Below, piece after piece: positions 1 through 35,369 of a DNA stretch of 64,000 bases (the first letter of the stretch is position 1; each line of letters opens with the position of its first letter). The DNA lies in contig OY969916.1 of NCBI GenBank assembly GCA_963704535.1, positions 310,001 to 374,000 on the forward strand, given 5' to 3'. The translations under genes were made by a program, and so were the position numbers. The notes under the pieces are model-generated. The model was not told the origin of the DNA. It searched no databases and saw only the letters and a program-made list of their open reading frames with translations. Source of the stretch: G963704535 sp963704535. GTDB lineage: Bacteria > Chloroflexota > Chloroflexia > Chloroflexales > Roseiflexaceae.

Positions 1-1677
1 GCGCGACCGGCACCTCCGGCCCCACGCCAAGGGCCTGGAGGTGGTGGGCGAGTTGATTGGCGCGAGCGTTCAGCTCGGCGTAGGTCATATATGAGAATTG
101 AGAATTGAGAATTGAGAATTGAGAATCGCGACCTTGTAGGGCCGGCCCTCCGTGGCCGCCGGTGGGGCCGCCACGGAGGGCCGGCCCTACAGGGTCTGGG
201 TGGTCAAACATCAGCGCGATCGAGTCGGGGGTGCGGGCCGCCTGCGCCGCGAAGAGTTCGTAAATCAAGGTGTCGCCGGGGCCGTCGGGCTGGGGCGCGG
301 GCCAGGTCAACAGCGCCTGCTGCTCAGCGGGCGTCAGGAGCGGCAGCGCGCCCAGGCGCCGCTCCGGCTGCGCGGCCATGCCCTGGAGGATGGTCTGGAG
401 GTGGCCCAGCATGCGGGCGATTGTGCCGGCGTCGAAGCGCTGGGCATCGTAGGAGAGGCGCAGGTGCAGCTCGGCGGCTGGAATGGCCATGATCGCCAGC
501 GGGTAGTTGGCCTGCTGGTGCGAGTACACGTGCTCGACCTCCAGGCTGCCGGCCAGCTCGCCCAGCGACCGATCGATCGGGTAGTTCTCAAAGACCACGA
601 TGCTCTCGAACAGCGGCAGGCCGCCCTTGCCCACGTCGGGGTTGCGCGGCACCTCGCTCCAGGATTGCACCTCCATCAGCGCGCTGTACTCGTAGCGCCG
701 CAGCTCGAATTGGTGCTCCTGCAACTGCTTGAGCCAGGCCGGCACCGGCATGGCCCGATCGACGCTCACCCGCACAGGCAGCGTGTTGATGAACAGGCCG
801 ACCATGGTCTCGAACCCGTTCAGGTCGGCCGGCCGCCCGGAGACCGTGGCGCCGAAGACAATATCGTCCTCGCCGCTGTACTGGCTGAGCAGCAGCGCCC
901 AGGCGCCCAGGAACAGGGTGTTGAGGGTGAGTTGGTGCTGCCGGGCCAGCGCCCGCAGCTCGGCGGTAGCCTCGGCCGAGAGCTGGGTTTGCTGCTCGTG
1001 GAAGATCGGCGCGGTGCCGGAGGTGGCGGGCGGGGCGCCGCCGATCAGCGGCGTGGGCGCCCGGAAGCCCTTCAGCGTCGCGCGCCAGAACGCCTCGGCG
1101 GCGGCCTGGTCCTGCCCTTGAAGCCACTCGATATAGTCGCCGTAGGGCCGGGCCGGCTCCAGCCGGAGCGCCTGGCCGCGGCGGGCGGCCTCGTAGAGGC
1201 GAAAGACATCGCGCAGGACCAGGGCGATCGACCAGCCGTCGAGCAGCAGGTGGTGGCAGCTCCACAGCAGGTAGAAGGTATCGTCGGCGACCCGGATCAG
1301 CGTCAGGCGCATCAGCGGCGGCTCGGCCAGGTCGAACCCGCGCTGGCGGTCGGCCTCCAGATAGCGCTCCAGCCGGGCCTCCAGCGCGGCCCCGTCGAGG
1401 TCGCGCCAATCCAGGCGCTCCAGCGGCAGCGTCGCCTGCCGGTGGACCACCTGTGCCGGCGCCTCCAGGTCCTCCCAGTGGAACGAGGTTCGCAGGACCG
1501 GGTGGTGATCGACGATCTGCTGCCAGGCGTGCGCGAACGCGGCCTCGTCGAGCGCGCCGCGCAGCGACCAGACGAACTGCTCGAAGTACACCCCGGCCTG
1601 CGGGGCGTACAGCGTGTGGAACAGAAAGCCTTGCTGTAGCGGCGAGAGCGCGTAGATGTCTTCGATCTGTTCCAGGC

Positions 1678-1681
<4 letters not shown>
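1..1681 (-). CDS. NRPS, C-A... (3' end beyond window)
   Basis: This is the downstream synthetase of the cluster. It reads C domain then adenylation (A) domain, and the window ends inside the A domain. The start ATG (1681) overlaps the stop of the preceding NRPS as ATGA, which suggests translational coupling. The C domain has the catalytic motif HHLLLDGWS near 1240 and an N-terminus of the IYALSPLQQGFLFH type. This type often follows a PCP of the LGGDS class, and the preceding gene ends with exactly such a PCP. The A domain begins near 270, and its first core region (TYAELNARANQLAHHL) is visible at the edge. Between the pre-core region and TYAEL lie about 35 residues made of two repeat families in frame. 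No substrate code is readable because the binding pocket lies outside the window. Confidence 0.9.
92..190. repeat. In-frame repeat insertion in A8 (N-terminal site)
   Basis: A TTGAGAA heptad array joins a palindromic GGCCGGCCCT element. On the minus strand both are read in frame (…GGPALQGR then DSQFSILNSQFS…) just before the TYAEL core. It lies at a different position from the insertions in the other seven A domains. The GGCCGGCCCT element recurs between genes near 36.54 and 45.54 kb. Confidence 0.8.
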
Positions 1682-13205
<11,524 letters not shown>

Positions 13206-13217
13206 GTGTCTGTGCCT

Positions 13218-14258
13218 CTAGATGGCGTTCATCGCCTCGGCCATCCCTACGACCGTCCGGCGCGTGCCCACGAACGGCTTGCGGCCATGCGCGATCAGCA
13301 TATTGTCCAGCAGCAGGACATCGCCTTCCTGCCAGGGGAAAGCCAGGGTCTCCTGCTCGTAGGCGGCGCGGATCGCGTCGAGCACCGCCGGCTCGATCGG
13401 GGAGCCGTCGCCGTAGTAGGTGTTGCGCGGCAGTTCCTCTTCCTTAAAGGTGGTCAGCAGCGCCGCGCGGATCTCCTCCGGCAGGCCCGAAATGTGGAAC
13501 AGGTGCGCCTGGTTAAACCAGACTGTCTCGCCGGTCTTCGGGTGCGTCGCGATCCCCTGGCACACCTGGGTCGTGCGCAGCCGGTCCTCACCCTGCCACT
13601 CGAACGCGATCCCAGCGTTGCGGCAGAACTCCTCGACCGCCGCCCGATCGTTGGTCTGAAACACCTCTTCCCAGGGCAGATCGATCCCCTTGCCGTAGTT
13701 GCGTACATACATGACCTGCTTCTCGGCGAAGCGCTGGCGGATCGCCGGGTCGATCCGCTCGAAGACCTTGCGGCTGTCGGCGATCGGCGTCTCGCCGCCC
13801 TGCTCGGCCACCTTCACGCAGAAGAAGCCGATCTTCATGGGCCAACTGCGCGTATAGGCCATCTCATTGTGCATCGGGATCGACTGGTCGGCCGGGTACT
13901 CGGTCGAGGTGTAGATCTTGCCGCTGACCTGGCTGCGCGGCGTGGACCGATAGGAATAGTCCAGGAGCTGGCCGGCGATCGCCCGCAGCAGACTCTCGAA
14001 CGTATCCACCGTCCTGATCGCGAAGTTCCGAAACAGCACGCCGCCGTGCTTCAAGAGCCAGCTTTCCACCGTGGCGCGGTTGGCGCCGGCCCAGCCGACC
14101 AGGTCGACGCCCTCGATCGTGGGGTAGACCACCAGCGGGAGCGGCTGATCGGGCTGCAACTGGTCGAGCTTGATCAGCCCTTCCTGCGAGACGCTGACTG
14201 CCTGTCGGCGCGGGATTCCCGGGCCTCTGAGGCTGGGTTTCTTGGCTTCCTGATCCAT
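13218..14258 (-). CDS. SyrP-like TauD/TfdA Fe(II)/2-oxoglutarate dioxygenase
   Basis: A 346-residue non-haem iron dioxygenase of the stand-alone family found in NRPS clusters; SyrP hydroxylates PCP-bound Asp. Visible features are the HNE of the metal triad in PMHNEMAYTRSWP, the family block GGETPIADSRKVF, the YVRNYG block, WFNQAHLFH, NTYYGDGSPIE, and LLLDNMLIAHGRKPF, which supplies the distal His and the 2-oxoglutarate-binding Arg. The ATG at 14258 follows AAGGAG at a good distance; longer reading would run into a tandem repeat. It lies 12 bp upstream of an NRPS whose first A domain carries an Asp code, preceded by a C-like domain lacking its catalytic His. Beta-hydroxylation of carrier-bound Asp is therefore the favoured role. 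Another substrate cannot be excluded. Confidence 0.88.
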   Translation of the reverse strand: MDQEAKKPSLRGPGIPRRQAVSVSQEGLIKLDQLQPDQPLPLVVYPTIEGVDLVGWAGANRATVESWLLKHGGVLFRNFAIRTVDTFESLLRAIAGQLLDYSYRSTPRSQVSGKIYTSTEYPADQSIPMHNEMAYTRSWPMKIGFFCVKVAEQGGETPIADSRKVFERIDPAIRQRFAEKQVMYVRNYGKGIDLPWEEVFQTNDRAAVEEFCRNAGIAFEWQGEDRLRTTQVCQGIATHPKTGETVWFNQAHLFHISGLPEEIRAALLTTFKEEELPRNTYYGDGSPIEPAVLDAIRAAYEQETLAFPWQEGDVLLLDNMLIAHGRKPFVGTRRTVVGMAEAMNAI

Positions 14259-14280
14259 GATCTCATTCTCCTTTACACTG

Positions 14281-14485
14281 TGATGTGGGGGAGACTGAGG
14301 GGGCTGCCCCCTCAAACCCCCTTTTTCCCAGAAATGTGGGTGGGGAGACTGAGAGGACTGCCCCCTCAAACCCCCTTTTTCCCAGAAATGTGGGTGGGGA
14401 GACTGAGAGGACTGCCCCCTCAAACCCCCTTTTCCCAGAAATGTGGGTGGGGAGACTGAGGGGGCTGCCCCTCAAATCTCCTTTC
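14281..14485. repeat. About 53-bp tandem repeat, four copies
   Basis: The unit contains an ATGTGGG start, a hairpin of the TGAGGGGGCTGCCCCCTCA type and a CCCTTTTTCCCAGAA tail. Copies begin at 14283, 14334, 14388 and 14441. It fills the gap between the A-PCP-C synthetase and the TauD gene. Confidence 0.9.
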
Positions 14486-14548
14486 CCGGAACTGGAAGTG
14501 GGAGAATAACATTGTGGAGGGCGATCCCTCCACACCTCCCGCAATATA

Positions 14549-17941
<3,393 letters not shown>

Positions 17942-17958
17942 AGTGTTTCGTTATCTCC

Positions 17959-18240
17959 TTATGCGGCTGCGCCGCACCTTGGGGCCTAAAAATGTGGGAG
18001 GAACTTTTTTGGAGGGCGGCCCCTCCAAACCTCCCCTATTTTCACGTCAGACCTCATGCGGCTGCGCCGCACCTTGGGGCCTAAAAATGTGGGAGGAACT
18101 TTTTTGGAGGGCGGCCCCTCCAAACCTCCCCTATTTTCACGTCAGACCTCATGCGGCTGCGCCGCACCCTGATGCATGAAAATGTGGGAGGGCTTTTCTT
18201 GAGGGACGGCCCCCTCAAACCTCCCCTATTTTCACGTCAG
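17959..18240. repeat. 95-bp tandem repeat, three copies
   Basis: Units begin at 17961, 18056 and 18151. Each carries two GC-rich hairpins (GCGGCTGCGCCGC and GGAGGGCGGCCCCTCC) and ends TTTTCACGTCAG. The array fills the gap between the SnoaL-like gene and the A-PCP-C synthetase. Any read-through transcript would carry six stem-loops here. Confidence 0.92.
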
Positions 18241-18584
18241 ATCGCCGGGCGGAAGAAGTAGGAGCGCCGGGCTATGATCTTGCCGTGCTCGAACGTGTAC
18301 ACATCCGCGAACCGCTCATCGGCCGGCGTCCCATCCTTCGCGACCCCCACAAAGCGCCCCCAGCAGGCTCCATGGTCATCCTGGATGACGATCTGCTCGA
18401 TCGAGTGCCGGCCTGACGCGATCACCCGCTCGTGCTGGTAGAATTGTAGCAGCCGCGCCACGCCGCACAACGACCCGTAGCCGGGGCGCTCGTACACGAT
18501 CTCAGGGTGAAAGATCTCTGCCAGCGCGTCCCAATCCCTGGCATCAATCGCGCGAAATAGATCGTCGATCAGGGCACTCGTCAT
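18237..18584 (-). CDS. SnoaL/NTF2-like protein
   Basis: A 115-residue protein of the NTF2 fold. It opens with LIDDLFRAIDARDWDALAEIFHPEIVYERPGY, the usual SnoaL-like helix-turn start, and ends with the strand block DVYTFEHGKIIARRSYF. Members act as small isomerases, hydrolases or cyclases, or as non-catalytic binders; no specific reaction can be assigned. It lies in the same direction as its neighbours, between the synthetase that ends in an orphan C domain and the synthetase that starts with an A domain. A tailoring or accessory role in the peptide pathway is the reasonable inference. Its 3' end abuts the 95-bp tandem repeat. Confidence 0.75.
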   Translation of the reverse strand: MTSALIDDLFRAIDARDWDALAEIFHPEIVYERPGYGSLCGVARLLQFYQHERVIASGRHSIEQIVIQDDHGACWGRFVGVAKDGTPADERFADVYTFEHGKIIARRSYFFRPAI

Positions 18585-18610
18585 TGTCGTGCTCCTTACA
18601 ATGTGAGAGA

Positions 18611-18649
18611 GGGAAGATTGAGGGGCTGCCCCCTCAGTCTTCCCTTTTT
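18611..18649. repeat. Hairpin repeat between NRPS and SnoaL-like gene
   Basis: GGGAAGATTGAGGGG and its inverted arm CCCCTCAGTCTTCCC are followed by TTTTT. It has the form of a terminator on the plus strand, but no plus-strand gene precedes it. It belongs to the GAGGGGCTGCCCCTC hairpin family scattered through the window. Confidence 0.75.
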
Positions 18650-18653
18650 GCTA

Positions 18654-30336
<11,683 letters not shown>

Positions 30337-30340
<4 letters not shown>

Positions 30341-31443
30341 GCATCTAGTGCCTGAGATAAGCGAGAAAGTCCCTCTTTGAAGGTGGCGGTTGGGCCGCCG
30401 AACCCCAGACGTACGTGTTGTGGATAATTGAAACAGCTGCCTGGTACGAGTAAGACCTTGTAGGTGTCGGCAAGTTGGCGGCAAAAAGCGTCAACATCCG
30501 AAATTGTAGGAAGATGCACAAAAGCAGTGACCCCGCCCTGTGGGCGAACCCAGGCGGTTGTATCCGGGTGTAGTTCAATCCACTCAGCCAGAATCGCCAA
30601 ATTCGTACGCGCCTGACCTAATCGAACACCAAGCAGATTATCCGCGTTTTCGATCGCCCTTTGGGCGATCAGTTCGACTAGCGGCGAGAGATGAAGCGTA
30701 ATATAATCGCGCAAGTATACACACTGCGCTAAGATCTCCGGATCAGCCAGACACCATCCGATCCGCAGGCCGGGTAGCCCATAGCCTTTAGAAAGCGTCC
30801 CGATCGAAATGGCCCGGTCATAGCACAGGCTTGAGTTTGGCAGCGGCGGATTATCATATGTCAGTTCAGCAAACGCCGCATCCCATACCAGGTAAGCTCC
30901 TACATCGGCTACCGCGCCAATGAAGGCTTGCTGTTCTTCTCTAGTTAATGATATTCCGATCGGATTATGCGGGAAATTGACGATCACCATACGAGTGTTG
31001 GTGCTCAGTAATGTTTTAAGCTCCTCGATATCGGGACGAAACTGCTGCGCGAATCGTAACCGCCAGGGCTTCAAGCGGCATCCAATCGCCTCGGCAGTTG
31101 AGCGCAGAGATTGGTAGCATGGATCTAAGACAATAACCTCGTCGCCTGAGCGAAGCAGCGTGTTCATGATCAGAAACAGGGCTTCGCTGGAACCGTGAGT
31201 TACCATTACACGCTCGGCATCGCCGTTCCCCCAGCGCCGGGCAATCGTCTGTCGCAATGCGAAAGCGCCAAGTGATTCGCTATCGTGGAAGATCACATCA
31301 TCCAACTCTTCTTGCGTTAAACCTGTGCGTTGGCGCAGATCGGCGAGCGAGAAATTTTCTACCCCACTGCTACCGATATCGATTTCGGTGTTGAAGTAGT
31401 ATTGCCGCATCCAATCCTCTAGCGGAGCCTGAGCAATCTTCAT
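30337..31443 (-). CDS. Capreomycidine synthase-like PLP aminotransferase (VioD type)
   Basis: A 368-residue fold-type I PLP enzyme. From memory it matches the viomycin capreomycidine synthase VioD in several blocks: an APLEDW…YF start, DIGSSGVENF, HGSSEAL, NFPHNPIG, LSKGYGLPGLRIGWC (the PLP Lys is in the SKGYG block) and RDYITLHLSPLVE. VioD cyclises 3-hydroxyarginine to the cyclic guanidino residue capreomycidine. It is the first gene of the cluster and overlaps the first NRPS by ATGA. Its base composition is clearly lower in GC than the synthetases, which hints at separate acquisition. An arginine 3-hydroxylase of the VioC type is not seen in the window. Related enzymes (for example MppQ in enduracididine synthesis) are the main alternative. 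RBS AAGG lies about 7 nt before ATG. Confidence 0.75.
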
Positions 31444-31690
31444 GTTGTTACCTTACAGGAGTTACGCGGTTATCTCCGAGGCGTGGCCTTGGCCTTCGGC
31501 AGAGTGGTACTTTTTCTTCCTTTTCTCGTGGATTTTTGCCCGGCCGGGCAAAAATCCACGAGAAAAAAATGGGTGAAGTACCTTGCTGCCGAACTTCCTG
31601 AGCTTGTCGAAGGGCAGGCAATAGAGCGTTGCGGGCGCCACCGCGTAAGCCTTGTTACCTTAGATAAGGTTTCGGAAGGTGCTGGCGCTA
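31444..31690. repeat. MITE-like palindromic element, copy 1
   Basis: A long perfect palindrome lies at 31520-31562 (arms CTCGTGGATTTTTGCCCGG and its complement). It is flanked by TACTTTTTCTTCC, TGGGTGAAGTACCTTGCTGCC and a GCGCCACCGCGTAAG end. It fills the gap between the NRPS cluster and the next gene. No NRPS promoter could be assigned with confidence. Other copies lie near 35.2, 48.0 and 58.8 kb. Confidence 0.85.
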
Positions 31691-31806
31691 TTCTAGCATA
31701 TCTTTCGGCGCCGATCACCGCGCGACCAGCGGCCACTCGCCCGTTGTCATCCAGGCTGGGGTACAATAGGTGCAGCTCGGGAAGCATCGCGGGAAAGGAG
31801 TATGCC

Positions 31807-32727
31807 GTGCGCATCCGTCCAGAGACCCCCGCCGATTACGCGGCCATCGCCGGCGTCCACGTTCGGGCGTTCGGCCAGCGCGCCGGCGAGGCGCTGATCG
31901 TGGCGCTGCATCGCCAGCGGGCCGCCTTCGACCCGGCGCTGTCGCTCGTCGCCGAGGCCGGTGGGCGGGTGGTCGGGCACGCGCTCTTCTCGCCGCGCAC
32001 GATCCGGCTGCTGGGAGCTAGCGTGCGGGCGGTCAACCTCGCGCCGCTGGCCGTGGACCCGGCCCACCAGGGGCGCGGCATCGGTGGGCGCCTGATCGAG
32101 GAGGGCCATGCGGTGGCGCGGGCCATGGGCTACGCGCTGTGCTTCTTGCTGGGCCACGCCACCTACTACCCGCGGTTTGGCTACCGCACCCGCGCCTATG
32201 GCGTGTCGTCGCTGATGGTGCCGGCCCAGGAGCCGGCGCCGGGCGAGCTGGCGGCGCGCGGGCCGACCGAGGCCGACCTCGACGCGCTGCGCGCGCTGTG
32301 GCTCCATGAAGAGGGCGCTATCGACCTGGCGATCGAGCCGGAGGACGAGTTGCTGGAGTGGCTCAGCCCGAACCCGGCGATCAGCGCCGAGGTCTGGACC
32401 CGTGAGGGGGCGATGGTGGGCTACACCCGCCTCCACACCGGCGAGGCGACCCGGCCACACGTGTTCCTAGCCCAGGACCACGCGACCGCGCGGGCCATGG
32501 TCGCCGCGATTGCCAGGCGGGCGGGCGCGGCGCCGCAATTGATGCTGCCGCTGCACCCGGCCTCCGCCTCGGCGGCGGCGTTCGGCGTGCCGGCGGCCAC
32601 GGCGTGGAACGCGGCGATGGTCTGCCCGCTGGGGCCGAGCCCGTTCGATGCGTACTATACGCAGGTGCAGGCGGAGGAGCGCCCACCGGGGCGGCCGATC
32701 TGGCCGGTTGCTTTTGATCTGGGGTAA
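31807..32727 (+). CDS. GNAT N-acetyltransferase
   Basis: A 306-residue protein with an N-terminal GNAT domain. The acetyl-CoA loop reads VDPAHQGRGIGGRLIEEG, and GYALCFLLGHATYYPRFGY is the YhbS-type (COG3153) continuation. A second, weaker domain follows. The GTG at 31807 is chosen because GGGAAAGGAG lies 7 nt upstream, and because longer reading would run back through the palindromic element. The substrate is unknown. It diverges from the NRPS cluster and is probably not part of it. Confidence 0.85.
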   Translation: MRIRPETPADYAAIAGVHVRAFGQRAGEALIVALHRQRAAFDPALSLVAEAGGRVVGHALFSPRTIRLLGASVRAVNLAPLAVDPAHQGRGIGGRLIEEGHAVARAMGYALCFLLGHATYYPRFGYRTRAYGVSSLMVPAQEPAPGELAARGPTEADLDALRALWLHEEGAIDLAIEPEDELLEWLSPNPAISAEVWTREGAMVGYTRLHTGEATRPHVFLAQDHATARAMVAAIARRAGAAPQLMLPLHPASASAAAFGVPAATAWNAAMVCPLGPSPFDAYYTQVQAEERPPGRPIWPVAFDLG

Positions 32728-32802
32728 GAGAGTGATAAGGAGCGGGGGAATACACCTTATGGGGTCGTGATGGCGATGCCCACCACGATAACAACGTGGG
32801 TA

Positions 32803-33070
32803 GGGGCGAAGCAGTTGCCCGCAATGACAACGTGGATTGCTCGATAGGTGCAACTGCTTCGCCCCTACGGCATCGTCGCGCCACGATGAATATGTTGCAG
32901 AACCACACACGCCCAGGGACACCGAGCCATCGTCCAGGAACATGCTGCCACCACCCAAGGAGAAACCACCCACGCCCAGGGACATGATGCCACCACCCAA
33001 GGAAAAACCACACGCCCAGGGACATGACGCCACCACCCAAGGAAAAACCACACCTCTTTGGGAAAAGGGA
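32803..33070. repeat. Inverted and tandem repeats upstream of GME gene
   Basis: 32803-32870 is an inverted repeat (GTAGGGGCGAAGCAGTTGC and complement). 32890-33060 holds three to four copies of a unit of about 43 bp built on CACGCCCAGGGACATGA and CCACCACCCAAGG. A GGGAGACTGAGGGGCTGTCC hairpin follows. No gene is seen in 32728-33160. Confidence 0.85.
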
Positions 33071-33160
33071 GACTGAGGGGCTGTCCCTCCCCAAAATCCC
33101 CACCCAACCCAGTTATAAAGACTTGCTGACCTACATCATGAATTAAGAAAGGGGCTACGC

Positions 33161-34192
33161 ATGTCGGGGAAACTTGTTCTCGTCACCGGCGCCGGAGGAT
33201 TCATTGGCCACCACCTGGTCACCTTCCTCAAGCGTCAGGGCTACTGGGTCCGCGGTGTCGACATCAAGCAGCCGGAGTATGAGCCCTCGCGCGCCGATGA
33301 GTTTGAGATCCTGGACCTGCGCCGCTGGGAAGAGTGCCTGCGCGCCACCCGCGGCGTCGAGGAGGTCTACGCGCTGGCCGCCGATATGGGCGGCATGGGC
33401 TTTATCTCTGCCCACCATGCCGAGATCCTGCACAACAACCTGCTGATCAGCGTCCACACGCTGGAGGCCGCCCACGCCAATGGCGCCCGGCGCTACCTGT
33501 ACACCTCCTCGGCCTGCATTTACCCAGAGTACCGCCAGACCGAGGCCGACGTCGTGCCGCTGCGCGAGGAGCACGCCTACCCGGCGCAGCCGCAGGACGC
33601 CTACGGCTGGGAGAAGCTTGTCACCGAGCGGCTGTGCGCCCACTACGGCGAGGAGTACGGCATGGAGACGCGCATCGTTCGCTTCCACAATATCTTTGGG
33701 CCGCTCGGCACCTGGGATGGCGGGCGCGAGAAGGCGCCAGCGGCGATGTGCCGCAAGGTGGCCACCGCCAAGCTGACCGGCAACCCGGAGGTCGAGATCT
33801 GGGGCGATGGTGAGCAGACCCGCTCCTTCTGCTACATCGACGACTGTGTCGCCGGGATCTACCGGCTGATGCGCTCCAATTACGCCGAGCCGCTGAACCT
33901 GGGCCAGGACCGGCTGATCAGCATCAACGACTTGGCCGACACGGTGGCCGCGCTCGCCGGGGTGCGGATCGTCAAGAAGCACATCGCTGGCCCGCAGGGC
34001 GTGCGCGGCCGCAACTCCGACAACTCCCGCCTGCGCGAGGTGCTGGGCTGGGAGCCGCAGATCACGCTCGAAGAAGGGCTGGCGCGCACCTACGCCTGGG
34101 TCGAGGGGCAGGTGATCGAGAAGCTCCGCGTGACCACCGAGCGGGAGATCGGCGTCGTGCCCATCGCGCCGAAGCTGGCGCTGGGATTCTAA
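33161..34192 (+). CDS. GDP-mannose 3,5-epimerase-like SDR
   Basis: A 343-residue extended short-chain dehydrogenase/reductase. Visible are the NAD-binding TGAGGFIGHHL and the GDP-mannose 3,5-epimerase signature LAADMGGMGFI. SACIYPE and YGWEK give the catalytic Tyr and Lys, FHNIFGPLGTW lies in the substrate loop, and GVRGRNSDNS is close to the C-terminus. These blocks match plant GME closely in my memory. The enzyme would convert GDP-D-mannose to GDP-L-galactose (and gulose) for polysaccharide or ascorbate-like pathways. RBS AAGAAAGGGG precedes the ATG. No other sugar-nucleotide gene is adjacent. Confidence 0.87.
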   Translation: MSGKLVLVTGAGGFIGHHLVTFLKRQGYWVRGVDIKQPEYEPSRADEFEILDLRRWEECLRATRGVEEVYALAADMGGMGFISAHHAEILHNNLLISVHTLEAAHANGARRYLYTSSACIYPEYRQTEADVVPLREEHAYPAQPQDAYGWEKLVTERLCAHYGEEYGMETRIVRFHNIFGPLGTWDGGREKAPAAMCRKVATAKLTGNPEVEIWGDGEQTRSFCYIDDCVAGIYRLMRSNYAEPLNLGQDRLISINDLADTVAALAGVRIVKKHIAGPQGVRGRNSDNSRLREVLGWEPQITLEEGLARTYAWVEGQVIEKLRVTTEREIGVVPIAPKLALGF

Positions 34193-34264
34193 TTTGTCAG
34201 TTGTCAGTATCGTCCTTCCATCCGTGGGTCCGGCGCCACCTCGCCGCTGTTGAGGGGCCGCTCT

Positions 34265-35143
34265 CTATGCCACGCTCGGCGTCCACGCAATCAGCGCCCC
34301 GGCGACCCAGGTGGGCCGCGGCGCGTGGTAGAGTTCGGCTGCATCGGTATAGGTCATGTCCAGGATCTGCCCGCGCATCGACCCGCGTAGGTAGCGGAAG
34401 ACCTGCCCGGCGTCGCGGGCGTCGCTCTTGGCGCTGACGCAGTGCTGGTTGTAGCCCCAATAGTCGCCGCGCTCCAGCAGGGCGATCCCCTCCTCGATCC
34501 GCTGCCGCGCCAGCTCTAGCCCGCCCGCCTGCGGGTGGAGCGCCTCCTCCGGCGCGTCGCCGTAGCCGATCCCGTGGTGGAACGGGTCGGCGGTCGATAC
34601 GATCACGGCGTCGCGCGCCAGCTCGGCCAGCTCATCGATGCCGGGGAGCTGCTCCGGCTTGCCGCCGGCCAGGTACGGGTAGCGCTCGATCACCTGCGGG
34701 CCGGCCACCCCGCGCCGGCGCGTCTCCAGCTCCCAGAAGAAGCGGAAGCTGATCAGCGCGTGGTCGTGGCGCCACTCGTCGCCGCGCTCCAGCCCCGGCC
34801 CCTGGATGCCCCAGTAGCGCTCCTTGGTGGCGTCGGCGCCGCTCGCGACGCGCCGGCGGGCAGCCTCCATCTCCTCCGTGAAGGCGTGCAGGACGCTGAT
34901 CACCAGCACCCGATCGGCGCCGCTGTCCAGGCAGGCGTGGACCGCCGCTGCGATCTGGTGCCCGCAGTCGGCCACGCCGGCGTGCGGAAAGACCACCACC
35001 CCGCCGGAGCGCAGCGTCGGCGCCAGGTCCCACTGGCGCGCCTGCTCAAGCTGGCGCAGCCCCCCGGCTTCGCCCAAGGCCGCGTGTTCGGCGGCATACA
35101 GCTTGTGGATCTCCTCACGTAGCCGGTTGCGATCATCAGTCAT
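34265..35143 (-). CDS. MEMO-like / class III extradiol dioxygenase-fold protein
   Basis: A 292-residue protein. The blocks VVFPHAGVADCGHQ, VLVISVLHAFT and STADPFHHGIGYGD recall the MEMO (AmmeMemoRadiSam system protein B) fold, which is related to LigB extradiol dioxygenases. The spaced His residues (PHAG, LHAF, FHHG) could form a metal site. ATG at 35143 is chosen over longer reading because GTAAGGAGC precedes it. Function is unknown. Neither a radical-SAM partner nor an AMMECR1 gene is nearby. The family assignment is from motif memory and moderately sure. Confidence 0.55.
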   Translation of the reverse strand: MTDDRNRLREEIHKLYAAEHAALGEAGGLRQLEQARQWDLAPTLRSGGVVVFPHAGVADCGHQIAAAVHACLDSGADRVLVISVLHAFTEEMEAARRRVASGADATKERYWGIQGPGLERGDEWRHDHALISFRFFWELETRRRGVAGPQVIERYPYLAGGKPEQLPGIDELAELARDAVIVSTADPFHHGIGYGDAPEEALHPQAGGLELARQRIEEGIALLERGDYWGYNQHCVSAKSDARDAGQVFRYLRGSMRGQILDMTYTDAAELYHAPRPTWVAGALIAWTPSVA

Positions 35144-35184
35144 GGTTTGCTCCTTACCAGTACCATTTGGCTTGGTGCTTTCAA

Positions 35185-35360
35185 TTTTACGGGACTTACG
35201 CGGTGGCGCCCGCAACGTCGCTGTTGCCTGCGGCAGCAAGGTACTTCACCTCTTTTTCTCGTCGATTTTTGCCCGACCGGGCAAAAATCGACGAGAAAAG
35301 GAAGAAAAAGTACCGCGGCTCCCGAGCCTGTCGAAGGGCTGCCGAAGGCCGAAACGGCCC
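35185..35360. repeat. MITE-like palindromic element, copy 2
   Basis: The palindrome arms read CTCGTCGATTTTTGCCCG, with compensating changes against copy 1. The flank ACTTACGCGGTGGCGCCCGC is the counterpart of the opposite end seen in other copies. A CGAGCCTGTCGAAGGGC unit is added at the right. Confidence 0.85.
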
Positions 35361-35369
35361 CTTTCAGAA

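Noticed and set aside
152..1639. Long open frames on the plus strand opposite the NRPS genes (also 5640-6869, 11508-12713, 22840-23562, 24691-26184)
   Set aside because: They are shadows of GC-rich minus-strand coding sequence. Their composition is Arg/Gln/Gly/Leu-rich without family motifs, while the opposite strand encodes clear NRPS domains.
14281..14485. CRISPR-like array
   Set aside because: The whole unit of about 53 bp is repeated, with no unique spacers, and it contains a hairpin plus a protein-gene leader. The same applies to 17959-18240 and 42678-42910.
18611..18649. Rho-independent terminator
   Set aside because: The T tract is on the plus strand where no gene is transcribed; on the minus strand it lacks one. 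It is better explained as a member of the hairpin repeat family.
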